Below, piece after piece: positions 27,773-36,687 of a stretch of DNA of 64,000 nucleotides (the first letter of the stretch is position 1; every line of letters begins with the position of its first letter). Under the pieces are notes generated by a model. It saw nothing but the letters and a program-made list of their open reading frames with translations. It was not told the origin of the DNA and made no database searches. The DNA is taken from contig CAZSSJ010000002.1 in NCBI GenBank assembly GCA_964609775.1, forward strand, positions 35,723 through 99,722. The letters run 5' to 3'. Made by a program: the position numbers and the translations under genes. Source of the DNA: CAZNUP01 sp964609775 (GTDB lineage Bacteria > Patescibacteriota > Microgenomatia > JAMCZE01).

Positions 27773-28839
27773 AAGTGGATACGGATATGAAAATAGTAAT
27801 TCTCACTGATGCTTGGACACCAATTTGGGGCGGTGGCCAAAAACATATTTGGGAGGTTTCTAAACGTTTAACTACTAATTACGATTGTCAAATAGATATT
27901 CTAGTCCCCAATCTTGTCAACGACGGTAAAACTCACCCGGATGAGGAAAAGTATTTTTCTGACAAATTGGTTATTCGCCGGTTGGGCAAGCCATTCGTTT
28001 TTCCTGATATCTTTGGCCGGAGTTTGTTTCTCCTCTTCTGCTTATCTTGGCCACTGACCCACGATTATGACATCATCCACGCCCACGCCTATCAATTTGT
28101 CCTCTTCCCGTTGTTAAGACTACTTCGTCCTCGCACTAAGCTTGTCTACACTCTCCACGGCGCCGGGGTCAACTTGCTCGGTGGCGCAGTCCTAAACACC
28201 TTCAAAATTCCCAAGTTAATCTGGGAGTTTTTTGTTCATCACTTCCCTTATGATCTGTTGACGACAGTTGCCAAAAGCACCATCATCGCTCCTGTAGCTG
28301 CCAAAAAACTGGCCGTTGTCCCTAACGGTGTCGATACCACATTGTTCGATAAGTTTAAGGAGCATAAGGATCCCCACAAGTTTAAGATTCTTTGGGTGGG
28401 GAGAATTGCCGATCCCGTCAAGGGCGTCAAGTATCTTGAGGAAGCAGTGGAGGAAATACAGCGCACTGATCCTAGAGTCAAGCTATCTTTAGTCACAAAC
28501 AAATTTGGGGACGATTTGATAAAAGAATATAAATCAAGTGACTTGTTCGTTTTGCCATCCCTATCAGAAGGGCTACCATTAACTCTTCTTGAGGCGATGG
28601 CCGCCAAATTGCCCGTTGTGGTCACCGATGTTGGTGATTGTAAAATGATTGTCAACTCAGCCCATTGCGGTGAAGTCGTCCCGCCAGCAAGCTCTTCTTC
28701 ACTCGCGGCCGCAATCTTCAGAATGATTGACAGCAAGGATCGTCAAAAACTCGGTCTAAACGGTTACAATTTTGTCAAGGGGCACTACCTTTGGGACGAA
28801 ATCGCCTCGAAGATCTACAGGGCATATCAAAATGTTTAA
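27769..28839 (+). CDS. GT4 glycosyltransferase
   Basis: GT-B enzyme of 356 residues. The start is ATG 27769; a second ATG six codons on (27787) begins the canonical MKIVILTDAW and may be the real start. Motifs are PIWGGGQKHIWEV, IIHAHAYQFVLFP, VVPNGVDTTLF, LWVGRIADPVKGVKYL and the E-x7-E segment EGLPLTLLEAMAAKLPVV. Overlaps both neighbours by 4-8 bases. Confidence 0.86.
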   Translation: MKVDTDMKIVILTDAWTPIWGGGQKHIWEVSKRLTTNYDCQIDILVPNLVNDGKTHPDEEKYFSDKLVIRRLGKPFVFPDIFGRSLFLLFCLSWPLTHDYDIIHAHAYQFVLFPLLRLLRPRTKLVYTLHGAGVNLLGGAVLNTFKIPKLIWEFFVHHFPYDLLTTVAKSTIIAPVAAKKLAVVPNGVDTTLFDKFKEHKDPHKFKILWVGRIADPVKGVKYLEEAVEEIQRTDPRVKLSLVTNKFGDDLIKEYKSSDLFVLPSLSEGLPLTLLEAMAAKLPVVVTDVGDCKMIVNSAHCGEVVPPASSSSLAAAIFRMIDSKDRQKLGLNGYNFVKGHYLWDEIASKIYRAYQNV

Positions 28840-29902
28840 AATTTTCTCGGCCGGCCTTGCCATTATTTTGATTCTTTTTGGTCTTCCCAACCTGGAATCC
28901 AAAAACATTACCAAAGCCAAACTGCTCATTGCCGACGTTTCTAAGGAGCCAGAACTCGAAACCTACACAACGGATATGAAAGCCTATCTACGAACTTATT
29001 ACCAACTTAGGGCGGGCAAACCATATTATGAATCTCTTGGCAAGTCAGTCGTTGGTGATGCCACCAGAGACAATCTTCCCGGTGAAATCTGGGGTTGGAA
29101 ACTACCGTTTATTTTTTATTTTTGGTCACTTTTACCAGGACCATCGGGAGTAGGTGTCTATGTCATTTTTATTTTTCTTCTCAGCGCCACCCTTTTTGCA
29201 AGTTTTAAGCTTTCCCAAAGAATAATTGGCAAATATGCACTTTTCTCTCCCTATCTTTTGGTTGGTTATTTTATTTTGCCATTGACAGAAATAACCATAT
29301 TTCAGGTAGAATGGTGGGCCGTCTGCTTTTTCATCATCGCCCTTGCGTTTTTGGTTTATGACAGAAAACTTTTTGCTGGAATGTTCTTTATGACTTCAAT
29401 TTTCACTCGTGAACTTTTTGTCTTCCACCTAGCGATGCTCGCCCTTGTGTGTTTCCTTCTTCGAAGACGCCGCTATTTGTTGCCTCTTGTCATTCCACCC
29501 ATACTCCTTATTCTCTTCTATTCATTCTATCACTTAGGCCAGGTCTATAGGTTCGAAAATTTCGGCCCGCTGACCACCTGGTGGCGCCAAGGCATCGATC
29601 GGGGCTGGCACCTTGTTAGACCAACGTTGAGTTTTTCCTCGCAGAACTATTTTTTCTTTTTTCTTCATCCTTTCAGGTTCTTTCTGCTCTTTGCTACAAT
29701 TGGCCTACTAAGTCTTCTTATCAAAAATAAAGACAAGCTGTTGCCACTTTTGGCCCTTTTCTCCTTCCTGCCTTTTTTCTTGTTTATTTTTTTCTTCGGC
29801 ATCCAAACAAAATGGCAGGATTACTGGGGAATATATTATTTGCCGCTAGCCATTATTTTCGCACCAACCATTTTAACTTTGTTTCCCTATGCCAAAAAAT
29901 GA
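28832..29902 (+). CDS. polytopic membrane protein of unknown function
   Basis: A protein of 356 residues with about nine helices. ATG 28832 overlaps the preceding GT4 by eight bases and starts a signal-anchor helix; the in-frame extension upstream is basic and out of keeping. The first outer loop, of about 80 residues, contains DMKAYLRTYYQLRAGKPYYE, reminiscent of the acidic loops of GT-C proteins but without a clear DE pair. TRELFVFHLA in a later loop recalls DUF2029/GT87-like proteins. A GT-C role is plausible; no family is assigned with confidence. Confidence 0.65.
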   Translation: MFKIFSAGLAIILILFGLPNLESKNITKAKLLIADVSKEPELETYTTDMKAYLRTYYQLRAGKPYYESLGKSVVGDATRDNLPGEIWGWKLPFIFYFWSLLPGPSGVGVYVIFIFLLSATLFASFKLSQRIIGKYALFSPYLLVGYFILPLTEITIFQVEWWAVCFFIIALAFLVYDRKLFAGMFFMTSIFTRELFVFHLAMLALVCFLLRRRRYLLPLVIPPILLILFYSFYHLGQVYRFENFGPLTTWWRQGIDRGWHLVRPTLSFSSQNYFFFFLHPFRFFLLFATIGLLSLLIKNKDKLLPLLALFSFLPFFLFIFFFGIQTKWQDYWGIYYLPLAIIFAPTILTLFPYAKK

Positions 29903-31130
29903 CTTTGCCCCACTTTTTTTAATACTTCTTTCATCAATAATGCTTCTATATCAAGTGGCTAAGCCGTTTTGGGGCCATCATGATTTTAATAATGCTTTCT
30001 ACGGCAACATGGCTCGAAATCTTGTCAGATTTTCAATTCTTGATACCAAGCTGGCACAGGTGACCAGTTCTGGAAGACCTTCGGTGTCTGATTTTTCCTT
30101 CCATACCCATCACCCCCCATTGCTCATCTGGGCCCTGGGGGTGTCATATCTACTATTCGGGGTCACGGAATTGTCTACTCGTCTAGTTCCGATTGCCTTT
30201 TCCGTCGGCACACTTTTTACTTTTTATATGTTGATAAAAAAAACCGTCAACTCAAAAACCGCCGTCATTGCCTCCTTCTTTTGGATCGTTACCCCGCTCT
30301 ATATCTATTTTGGCAAGATGGCCGTTCAGGAAATTCCGGTGCTGTTTTTCGTCTTGCTCGGACTGTATTCATATGCCGCAGGAAAGGTCAAACTCCTCTA
30401 TTTTTCCACCTTCTTGGCCGCTCTTTCCGGCTGGCCGGGCTACTATTTAATCCCCACAATTTGGCTCTGGTCACTACTTCGGACTGGCAAAATCGCTAAA
30501 AACATAACTGCTTTGCCAATTGTCGCCATCGGTGTTTTTGCTTTCCATCTTTTCCAAAACCATGTCGTGACCGGCAGCACCATCGGCGGGGGATTCCTCA
30601 ACTCTTTCGTCCTGCGAAGCTCTGACATTCCCCTTTTCGAATACGCAAGAAAGGAACTCAGTTGGATCTTGGCCTATTTTACAAAACCGTTCGTCACACT
30701 CGCCGCCGGAGGTTTAATCATCAGCCTTATCCATAGAAAAGCGTTAATTTTGGTTCTTTTTTTCTTCGGAATCCTTCATCTGATTTTTTTTCGCCAGGCA
30801 GCTTTTCGCCACGACTATCTGATTTATTATCTTCTCCCTGCCGTCTCACTGGGGGCAGCGCTCTTTTTAACCCACATGATAAGAAATAAATTCTTCCTTA
30901 CTTCCACCACTCTTTTGATCATCGCCTTTTCACTGTCCCTGAGCTTTCGGTTCACCGGTGCCCTTCAGGGAAGCAATTATGGTCGAATCGCCGTGCAGGC
31001 CGGCAAAAACATCGCCACCAAAACCTCTCCGAACGAAAGGGTAACGCTAATAAATAAAGAAATATATAATAATTTCGACTGGCAGGTCAGATTCTACGCT
31101 GATCGCAACGTCACCATTATCCCTGAATGA
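29889..31130 (+). CDS. ArnT/GT39-like glycosyltransferase
   Basis: Polytopic protein of 413 residues and about ten helices. The acidic loop is FWGHHDFNNAFYGNMARNL, and the HTHHPPLLIWALG segment is the HPPL motif of ArnT/PMT_2 enzymes. The next segment, FGVTELSTRLVPI, is also typical. An aspartate replaces the usual DE pair, as in other bacterial members. The start overlaps the previous gene by 14 bases. It probably uses a polyprenyl-phosphate sugar. Confidence 0.8.
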   Translation: MPKNDFAPLFLILLSSIMLLYQVAKPFWGHHDFNNAFYGNMARNLVRFSILDTKLAQVTSSGRPSVSDFSFHTHHPPLLIWALGVSYLLFGVTELSTRLVPIAFSVGTLFTFYMLIKKTVNSKTAVIASFFWIVTPLYIYFGKMAVQEIPVLFFVLLGLYSYAAGKVKLLYFSTFLAALSGWPGYYLIPTIWLWSLLRTGKIAKNITALPIVAIGVFAFHLFQNHVVTGSTIGGGFLNSFVLRSSDIPLFEYARKELSWILAYFTKPFVTLAAGGLIISLIHRKALILVLFFFGILHLIFFRQAAFRHDYLIYYLLPAVSLGAALFLTHMIRNKFFLTSTTLLIIAFSLSLSFRFTGALQGSNYGRIAVQAGKNIATKTSPNERVTLINKEIYNNFDWQVRFYADRNVTIIPE

Positions 31131-31891
31131 AAGCTGATATCACCGTTTTGATGAGCGTGTACAACAACGAACGAACCGTTGGCAAGAGCATAGAAAGTAT
31201 CCTGTGGCAAACCTATCCGCACTTTGTTTTTGTCATTATTAATGACGGTTCGACTGACAATTCATCAAGCCAGATAAGGAAATTCAGTGACAAAAGAATA
31301 GTATATATAGACAAAAATAAAAATCTGGGCCTCACCAGAAGGCTTAACGAGCAACTGGATAATGTAAGTACTCATTATGTCGCTCGAATGGATGCCGATG
31401 ACATTAGCCGTCCAGACCGCCTGGAGAAACAGCACAACTTTATGACCACTCACCAAAGCTACGGGGCCGTCGGCAGCAATTTTAAAAGAGTCAATGCCCA
31501 AGGAAGTCTTCTGTGGGAAAGTGATTTCCCTCTTTCCTCAAAAGACATCAGGCAAAGAATTCTTTTGAAAAATCCCTTCAAGCACTCGATTCTCTTTTTT
31601 CGAACGGAAATTCTTAAAACATTGGGGGGATACAACGAAAAGTTTAAATATAGCCAGGACTACGACCTAATGCTCCGTCTGACTGCCAAATATCCTGTCG
31701 CCAATCTAAAGGAATGCTTACTCGTTGACAATCACCTTGACTCTGCCCTTTCCCAAACCCACCGTTTTGACCAAGCCAAATTTGCCACCTTGGCCCAAAT
31801 AAATGCTCTCAGGCGGGGAGACTATCCGCTCTTTCAAAGCGTTTTCTTGTTTCGTTCTTTGGGGTATCTTTTTAAATCATGGTTAAGTTAG
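31127..31891 (+). CDS. GT2 glycosyltransferase
   Basis: GT-A enzyme of 254 residues: VLMSVYNNERTVGKSIESIL, INDGSTDNS, NLGLTRRLNEQL, then VARMDADDISRPDRLEKQ with the DxD near residue 88. A later segment, FKYSQDYDLMLRL, holds the catalytic-base aspartates of the SpsA-like group. No membrane helix. Typical of O-antigen and capsule clusters. The next gene starts 13 bases before its stop. Confidence 0.88.
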   Translation: MKADITVLMSVYNNERTVGKSIESILWQTYPHFVFVIINDGSTDNSSSQIRKFSDKRIVYIDKNKNLGLTRRLNEQLDNVSTHYVARMDADDISRPDRLEKQHNFMTTHQSYGAVGSNFKRVNAQGSLLWESDFPLSSKDIRQRILLKNPFKHSILFFRTEILKTLGGYNEKFKYSQDYDLMLRLTAKYPVANLKECLLVDNHLDSALSQTHRFDQAKFATLAQINALRRGDYPLFQSVFLFRSLGYLFKSWLS

Positions 31892-32886
31892 TCAATTACG
31901 AACTTGAGTCCATTCCCGTCCCCTTTCGCCTCTCCTGGGGCAAACTGGGCTATTCCCGGCATGTCTATGTGACTGTCGAAAACGAAAAGGGGGCAAAGGG
32001 TCGGGGCGAAGGGGTGCTGTACAAAACCACGCATCTAGAACTACTGCCATATCTTGAGAATAGATTTACTCTCGATTTGGAGAGACTAGCCGCCTTCGAA
32101 CCAGCGCTTGCCTTTGCCGTAGACACCGCTCATCTTGACCTAAAAGGGAAAATTTTAGTCGTGCCGCCTAACCCCTCTGTCGTTCGCGAAATCTTTATGG
32201 AAGACCAGGATCTGGAACAATCTGTCAAAGAGATAGCAACTCAACACACAAGCGCGATTAAACTAAAAGTCGGGGCGGGAGTAGAGAATGACAAAAAGAC
32301 CCTTGTTCAGGTTCACCACCTCACCAAGGGCAAGATCAAAATTCACCTCGACGCCAATCGGGCATATAATTTAAAAGACGCCTTAGAGTTGGCCAGTTTT
32401 GCCAGCGCTAGGGGAGTGACTCTTTTTGAGGAACCGGTCTCTGGAGGCTTTCCTATCGTCGGAGAATTTAAACGGGCATCCAATCTGCCGGTGATGCTTG
32501 ATGAAAGCATCCAGTCTGCGGCCGATCTGGAAAGTGCCATTAGAGAAAAATGCTTCGACATCCTAAATATTAAACTCAGCCGGCTGGGCGGTATAACCTT
32601 AGCCCAAAGGTACGTTCAGCGCTGCACTCAAGCCGGGCTAAGAATCTATCTTGGCTGTAGTGAAGAGCTAGAAACGGGCACCCGAGCAATTTTCACTTTG
32701 GCAAAATCAACAAAAAATCTTTATGCGGTTGAGGGGCTGGGCTTCGAAAGATTAGCCGGTCGGGAGGGCTTCCACTACAGTCTTGGAGAAGGTAGTCGGC
32801 GACTCTTTTTACTCAAAGAGTTTTCTGGTCTTTGGGCCACCAGAATTGAAAATTGCCTTAATTACACACTAGCGAAGATAAGGTAA
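31879..32886 (+). CDS. enolase-superfamily enzyme (muconate cycloisomerase / dipeptide epimerase-like)
   Basis: A protein of 335 residues with the full catalytic set of the muconate-lactonizing subgroup: KxK at K128 and K130 (IKLKV), metal ligands D158 (HLDANRAY), E184 (LFEEPV) and D208 (MLDES), and the second base K232 (NIKLSRLGG). This subgroup includes L-Ala-D/L-Glu epimerase, N-acyl amino acid racemase and o-succinylbenzoate synthase; the motifs alone do not choose between them. Sitting in a glycan operon with overlaps on both sides, epimerisation of an amino-acid or cell-wall peptide substituent is one guess. Confidence 0.85.
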   Translation: MVKLVNYELESIPVPFRLSWGKLGYSRHVYVTVENEKGAKGRGEGVLYKTTHLELLPYLENRFTLDLERLAAFEPALAFAVDTAHLDLKGKILVVPPNPSVVREIFMEDQDLEQSVKEIATQHTSAIKLKVGAGVENDKKTLVQVHHLTKGKIKIHLDANRAYNLKDALELASFASARGVTLFEEPVSGGFPIVGEFKRASNLPVMLDESIQSAADLESAIREKCFDILNIKLSRLGGITLAQRYVQRCTQAGLRIYLGCSEELETGTRAIFTLAKSTKNLYAVEGLGFERLAGREGFHYSLGEGSRRLFLLKEFSGLWATRIENCLNYTLAKIR

Positions 32887-32892
32887 AAACCT

Positions 32893-34128
32893 ATGCGCAT
32901 CTGTTCGCCACAACTAGGGATTTCTCCGGACTCAAATCTTGGCGGCGAGGTCCACGATCGCGAAATGCTCAAATCCCTAGCAGACTTGGGGGTGGAGATC
33001 GACATCATTCTTCCTTTTGGAAAGAAGCACGAAGCTCACAAAAATTGGCACTTTTATTATTTACTAACCCCAATAGTCTTTCCGCCAATAGTTTTCAACG
33101 CTCTAGTCTTACCCCATCTCTTTTGGATTTACTTTCGGCATAAATTCAATATTCTCCGCGTCCATTCTCCCTACTTCGTCGGGCTAGGAGCTTTGATTTT
33201 CAAATTGGTTTTTCCACGGATTTTAGTCATTGCCCACTATCACCATTTTGAAGGCAATAAGGTTTATAATTTGATAGATAGCATTATCGCCAACAAGTTC
33301 GATTTAATCGTCACTGCTAGCAATGTGACTAAAAGCAAGTTAATAAACAAATTTGGCGTTTTGGAATCTAAAATTGCAATCATTCCCTACGGAGTATCTG
33401 CTAGCTTTGCTCCGCAAATTGTCGACCAACAAATTATTCTTGAACCTGCGAATACCTCGTTGCTCTGCAGCGAGGATGAGCAGGCTCCAAGAAGAAACTC
33501 CGAGCCCAAGATACCTCGTCAGCCCTTCAGGTCTGAGCCTCAGGGTCGAAGACTTGCTGCGATGAGTTTCATTTCCAAGTATAAACTTCATGGAAAGAAA
33601 CCGCTTCTTTATATTGGTCAGTTAATCAGTCGCAAAAACATCCCCTTTCTACTTCAAGTAGTAAAGGCGCTACCTGAAGAATATATACTTTTGATCGCCG
33701 GTGATGGGCCATTAAAAAATCAACTACAAGACATGGTAAGGTCCTTACAACTAGATAACCGGGTGACATTTTGCGGTCATATTTCAGAAGAAGAAAAGCC
33801 GAAAATGATTTCCCTTGCCGATTTTTTTCTTTTTTCTTCAAGCAATGAAGGATTCGGACTATCAGTGTTAGAAGCAATGGCCTGCGGCAAAATTGTTATT
33901 GCCGCAAAACTTCCCGTCTTTCAACAGTTTATTGACACCGGCAGAAACGGATTTCTTTTGGATCTTGATTCCCAGCGATGGGTGAAGACTATTTTATCTT
34001 TGGACCATAAACCACAGACCAAACGGTCTTTAGAAAAAAACGCCAGACAAAGTGCAAAAAAATTTAGCTGGAACAACTTTGCCAAAACCTATCTTCGTCG
34101 AGTAAATCATTCATTTCCTAGCCTATGA
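32893..34128 (+). CDS. GT4 glycosyltransferase carrying an in-frame repeat insertion
   Basis: GT-B enzyme of 411 residues, longer than its neighbours (about 350-370). Ordinary features are NLGGEVHDREML, IIPYGVSASF, LLYIGQLISRKNI and EGFGLSVLEAMACGKIVI (E-x7-E). Residues of about 184-223, exactly in the linker between the two Rossmann domains, are a polar, arginine- and proline-rich stretch (SEDEQAPRRNSEPKIPRQ and on) unlike any GT4 core. The DNA encoding it is hairpin-rich and related to the intergenic repeat at 44432-44531. The frame is kept, so the enzyme may still be active. Confidence 0.85.
   Translation: MRICSPQLGISPDSNLGGEVHDREMLKSLADLGVEIDIILPFGKKHEAHKNWHFYYLLTPIVFPPIVFNALVLPHLFWIYFRHKFNILRVHSPYFVGLGALIFKLVFPRILVIAHYHHFEGNKVYNLIDSIIANKFDLIVTASNVTKSKLINKFGVLESKIAIIPYGVSASFAPQIVDQQIILEPANTSLLCSEDEQAPRRNSEPKIPRQPFRSEPQGRRLAAMSFISKYKLHGKKPLLYIGQLISRKNIPFLLQVVKALPEEYILLIAGDGPLKNQLQDMVRSLQLDNRVTFCGHISEEEKPKMISLADFFLFSSSNEGFGLSVLEAMACGKIVIAAKLPVFQQFIDTGRNGFLLDLDSQRWVKTILSLDHKPQTKRSLEKNARQSAKKFSWNNFAKTYLRRVNHSFPSL
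33452..33572 (+). repeat. palindromic repeat element inserted in frame within a GT4 gene
   Basis: Contains a 9-bp stem CCTCGTTGC/GCAGCGAGG (33455-33463 and 33467-33475, one G-T pair), a GGCTC/GAGCC pair (33483-33487 and 33502-33506), a direct repeat ATACCTCGT (33452-33460, 33511-33519) and the end motif GAGTTTCAT (33564-33572). The order AAGAAACT, CGAGCC, ACCTCG, GAGTTTCAT is shared with the element at 44432-44531. Confidence 0.6.
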
Positions 34129-34904
34129 CAGTCACCAAGCTTTCTATAGTGCTACTTAAAAAATTGCGGCAAGCAACTCCACTTGCAGCAAAGCTCGTTT
34201 TTCTAACAGGGAAATCAACGCAAGCCCTTCACCCGAAGCACCTCGTCGAAATCGAAAAGCCTTGGTATCTTGATTATCTTTCAAAGAACGATATTGTTCT
34301 CGACCTCGGCTGTGGCAACGGTCAAAATTCCCTCAAGGCAGCCAAGAAGGCCAAACATGTATACGGACTCGACACAAACCAGGCCAGTCTTAATCAAGGA
34401 AGATCCTTCGCTAGTCGACACAAGATCACTAATATTACCTTCTCATTTCATGATTTGAACAACAAGCTGCTCTACCCCGACCAACGTTTCGACCGAGTAC
34501 TATTCCTGGATGTCCTAGAACACCTAGGGACCGCCAGTCGCCAGCAGATAATGGGCGAAATTCACCGGATTCTGAGAACCGATGGCCTGCTGCTCCTAGC
34601 CGTCCCTAATAGTCAAACATCTTGGAAAAAGACGCAAAGGTCTGTAAGCGTGGACTCATTTACCGATCCAGACCATAAAATTGAATATTCGCTTGACGGG
34701 ATCAAAAAATTTTGTAGTAAATGTAAGTTTAAACAATTAAATATTAGTGGTATTACTTATGACAGCCCTTATGCTCCCTTAATTGACATTGCTGGAGGAT
34801 TTTCACTGCAGCTGTATAAAAAGCTATCACTTTGGAAAAAAAATAAGATGAAAGGTGGCTTAACTGAAAGTATCGGTTTCAGATTAGTTTGTCAAAAAAT
34901 GTAG
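34125..34904 (+). CDS. class I SAM-dependent methyltransferase
   Basis: A protein of 259 residues with the SAM-binding motif VLDLGCGNGQNS near residue 60, motif II YGLDTNQASL with the ribose-binding aspartate, and post-motif FDRVLFLDVLEHLG. This is the common UbiE/Methyltransf_11 fold. Likely methylates a sugar or aglycone in the glycan, since the flanking genes are GT4 enzymes. Overlaps the previous gene by four bases. The target is unknown. Confidence 0.85.
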   Translation: MTVTKLSIVLLKKLRQATPLAAKLVFLTGKSTQALHPKHLVEIEKPWYLDYLSKNDIVLDLGCGNGQNSLKAAKKAKHVYGLDTNQASLNQGRSFASRHKITNITFSFHDLNNKLLYPDQRFDRVLFLDVLEHLGTASRQQIMGEIHRILRTDGLLLLAVPNSQTSWKKTQRSVSVDSFTDPDHKIEYSLDGIKKFCSKCKFKQLNISGITYDSPYAPLIDIAGGFSLQLYKKLSLWKKNKMKGGLTESIGFRLVCQKM

Positions 34905-34916
34905 CGCCATCTGATA

Positions 34917-36092
34917 ATGAAAATCGCATATATCGTAGACTATCTACCAAACTTAGATTCCAGGACAGATTTCAGTGGAGCAGAGGTCAGTGTCCAGCTG
35001 TTAGCGGCGGGTTTAAAAAAACACGGGGTCGAGATCAAGTTAGTTTCACCTGCCCAAGGTTTATATTCTTCACGAGGAAAAGTCTTTCCCTCTTTGCTGA
35101 CAACAAATATTTTCTGGTTTTTTCTTTCCACTTTAATAATTATCAGAAGCCTTCAGAGGGAAGAGATTGACTTGATTCACGCTCAGGGAAAGAACTCCCT
35201 AGTAGGAGCTTACTTGAGTAGTCTTTTTTTTAAAAAGCAACTTTTAGTTACCGTTAGGGACTATCGAGCCCTTTGTGACTTGGGTATGTGTTTTCTTCGG
35301 GGCAAGAAACACTGTACTTTCAAAAACTACTTTCAGCAGGACATTCCGTTTTTCGTCAGAAAATACAAGAAACAGACAGTTTTAAGATATCTCTATGCCT
35401 ATCTTGTCGGGCTATACCAATATCCTCTTCGCCTTCTTTATCGTCATATTCTAAAAAAAGCTAATAAAGTCGTTTGTATCAGCATTGCCCAACAGAAGTT
35501 ATACAATACATTTGGCATTGATAACACAATAGTAATTTATAACCCAGTGACTTTTGAAAAAGTCCACTATCAAAAGAAAAAACAATTATTTTTCGGCGGC
35601 AGATACACACTTGGCAAAGGAAAGGAAATTTTAAAAATCATCCTTCCAAAATTCTTTCAACTTTATCCAGATTGGGAACTTATCTTTGCTGGTCGTGACA
35701 AGCTGGATATCGAACATCGAAACATCAGAACCCTTGGCCAATTGCCTTACAAGAGCTATCTAAGGTCAGTCGGGGAGTCATCCCTAGCGCTTGTTCCCTC
35801 TGTCTGGCCGGAGCCCTTCGGAAGGGCAGCGCTGGACGCAATCTCTGTTGGGACACCGGTAGTTGCGACAAATGCTGGCGCCCTATCTGAAATAGTAGTT
35901 AGTGGCCGCTACGGAACCGTAAGTCAACCAAATACGCAAAGTTATTGGCAAGCCCTCCAAGAGGGAATGGCAAAAAGGAGCGGTCTTTCTGAACAGATCA
36001 AAAAAGACACCGAAAAATTGATCAAAAAATTTCAGGTCGATCCAGTTCAAGATCACCTCAGACTATATGAATCGTCACTACACAAATCTTGA
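34917..36092 (+). CDS. GT4 glycosyltransferase
   Basis: GT-B enzyme of 391 residues: SGAEVSVQLLAAGL loop, IDLIHAQGKNSLVGAYLSSL, a cysteine-containing segment (DYRALCDLGMCFLRGKKHC), CISIAQQKL, then EPFGRAALDAISVGTPVV as the E-x7-D variant of the donor site. The cysteine pattern in the acceptor domain is common in a subgroup of bacterial GT4 proteins and may hold a disulfide or metal. The next gene starts 26 bases before its stop. Confidence 0.86.
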   Translation: MKIAYIVDYLPNLDSRTDFSGAEVSVQLLAAGLKKHGVEIKLVSPAQGLYSSRGKVFPSLLTTNIFWFFLSTLIIIRSLQREEIDLIHAQGKNSLVGAYLSSLFFKKQLLVTVRDYRALCDLGMCFLRGKKHCTFKNYFQQDIPFFVRKYKKQTVLRYLYAYLVGLYQYPLRLLYRHILKKANKVVCISIAQQKLYNTFGIDNTIVIYNPVTFEKVHYQKKKQLFFGGRYTLGKGKEILKIILPKFFQLYPDWELIFAGRDKLDIEHRNIRTLGQLPYKSYLRSVGESSLALVPSVWPEPFGRAALDAISVGTPVVATNAGALSEIVVSGRYGTVSQPNTQSYWQALQEGMAKRSGLSEQIKKDTEKLIKKFQVDPVQDHLRLYESSLHKS

Positions 36093-36687
36093 CTATCTAT
36101 CGCGCTCGCGATGGGCTAGCTTTTACGTCCAAATTAAAGAAACCGTCAATCCCAAACCTGCCAACGTACTTGAAATCTGTAAGGGTTTCGGGCTCTTGTC
36201 TTTTGTCGTCAGAGGCATAGGAACAGACATTAAAACTTTAGATGTTGACCCTAAATTAAAGCCCGATTTTATTGGAGACGTACGTAGAATTCCCCTCAAA
36301 GCCAATTCTTTCGACGTTGTCACTTGTTTTCAAGTTCTTGAGCATCTTCCTTTTTCCGATTTCAAAATTGCCCTTTTGCAAATGAAACGAGTAAGTAAAA
36401 AATATATTCTTCTCTTTCTACCTGAACCCTATAGCACCTTTGTCTATTTTGGCGCCAAGTTGATCCCGTTCATTCCTAAGCTTGAATTATTCCGAAAATT
36501 TGCTATGTCTGACCGATTTTTTCCGAAATTCGGGCTGAACAGTCCTCATTATTGGGAAATTGGAAGAAAAGGTGTTTCCTACCAAAAAGTTGAAAAATGT
36601 ATCACAGCGTGCCAATTAAAAATTATTAAATCCTTTTATCCGAAAGAAAACTTATATCACCACGTTTTCGTTTTGTCTAAATTATGA
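36067..36687 (+). CDS. SAM-dependent methyltransferase-like protein
   Basis: A protein of 206 residues. Motif I is degenerate (VLEICKGFGLLSFVV in place of the glycine-rich ExGxGxG), but motif II KTLDVDPKLKPDFIGD and post-motif FDVVTCFQVLEHLPFSDF are clear, so the fold is that of Methyltransf_11. Because the glycines that grip SAM are partly lost, activity is uncertain. Starts inside the upstream GT4 gene and overlaps the next by four bases. Confidence 0.78.
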   Translation: MNRHYTNLDYLSRSRWASFYVQIKETVNPKPANVLEICKGFGLLSFVVRGIGTDIKTLDVDPKLKPDFIGDVRRIPLKANSFDVVTCFQVLEHLPFSDFKIALLQMKRVSKKYILLFLPEPYSTFVYFGAKLIPFIPKLELFRKFAMSDRFFPKFGLNSPHYWEIGRKGVSYQKVEKCITACQLKIIKSFYPKENLYHHVFVLSKL

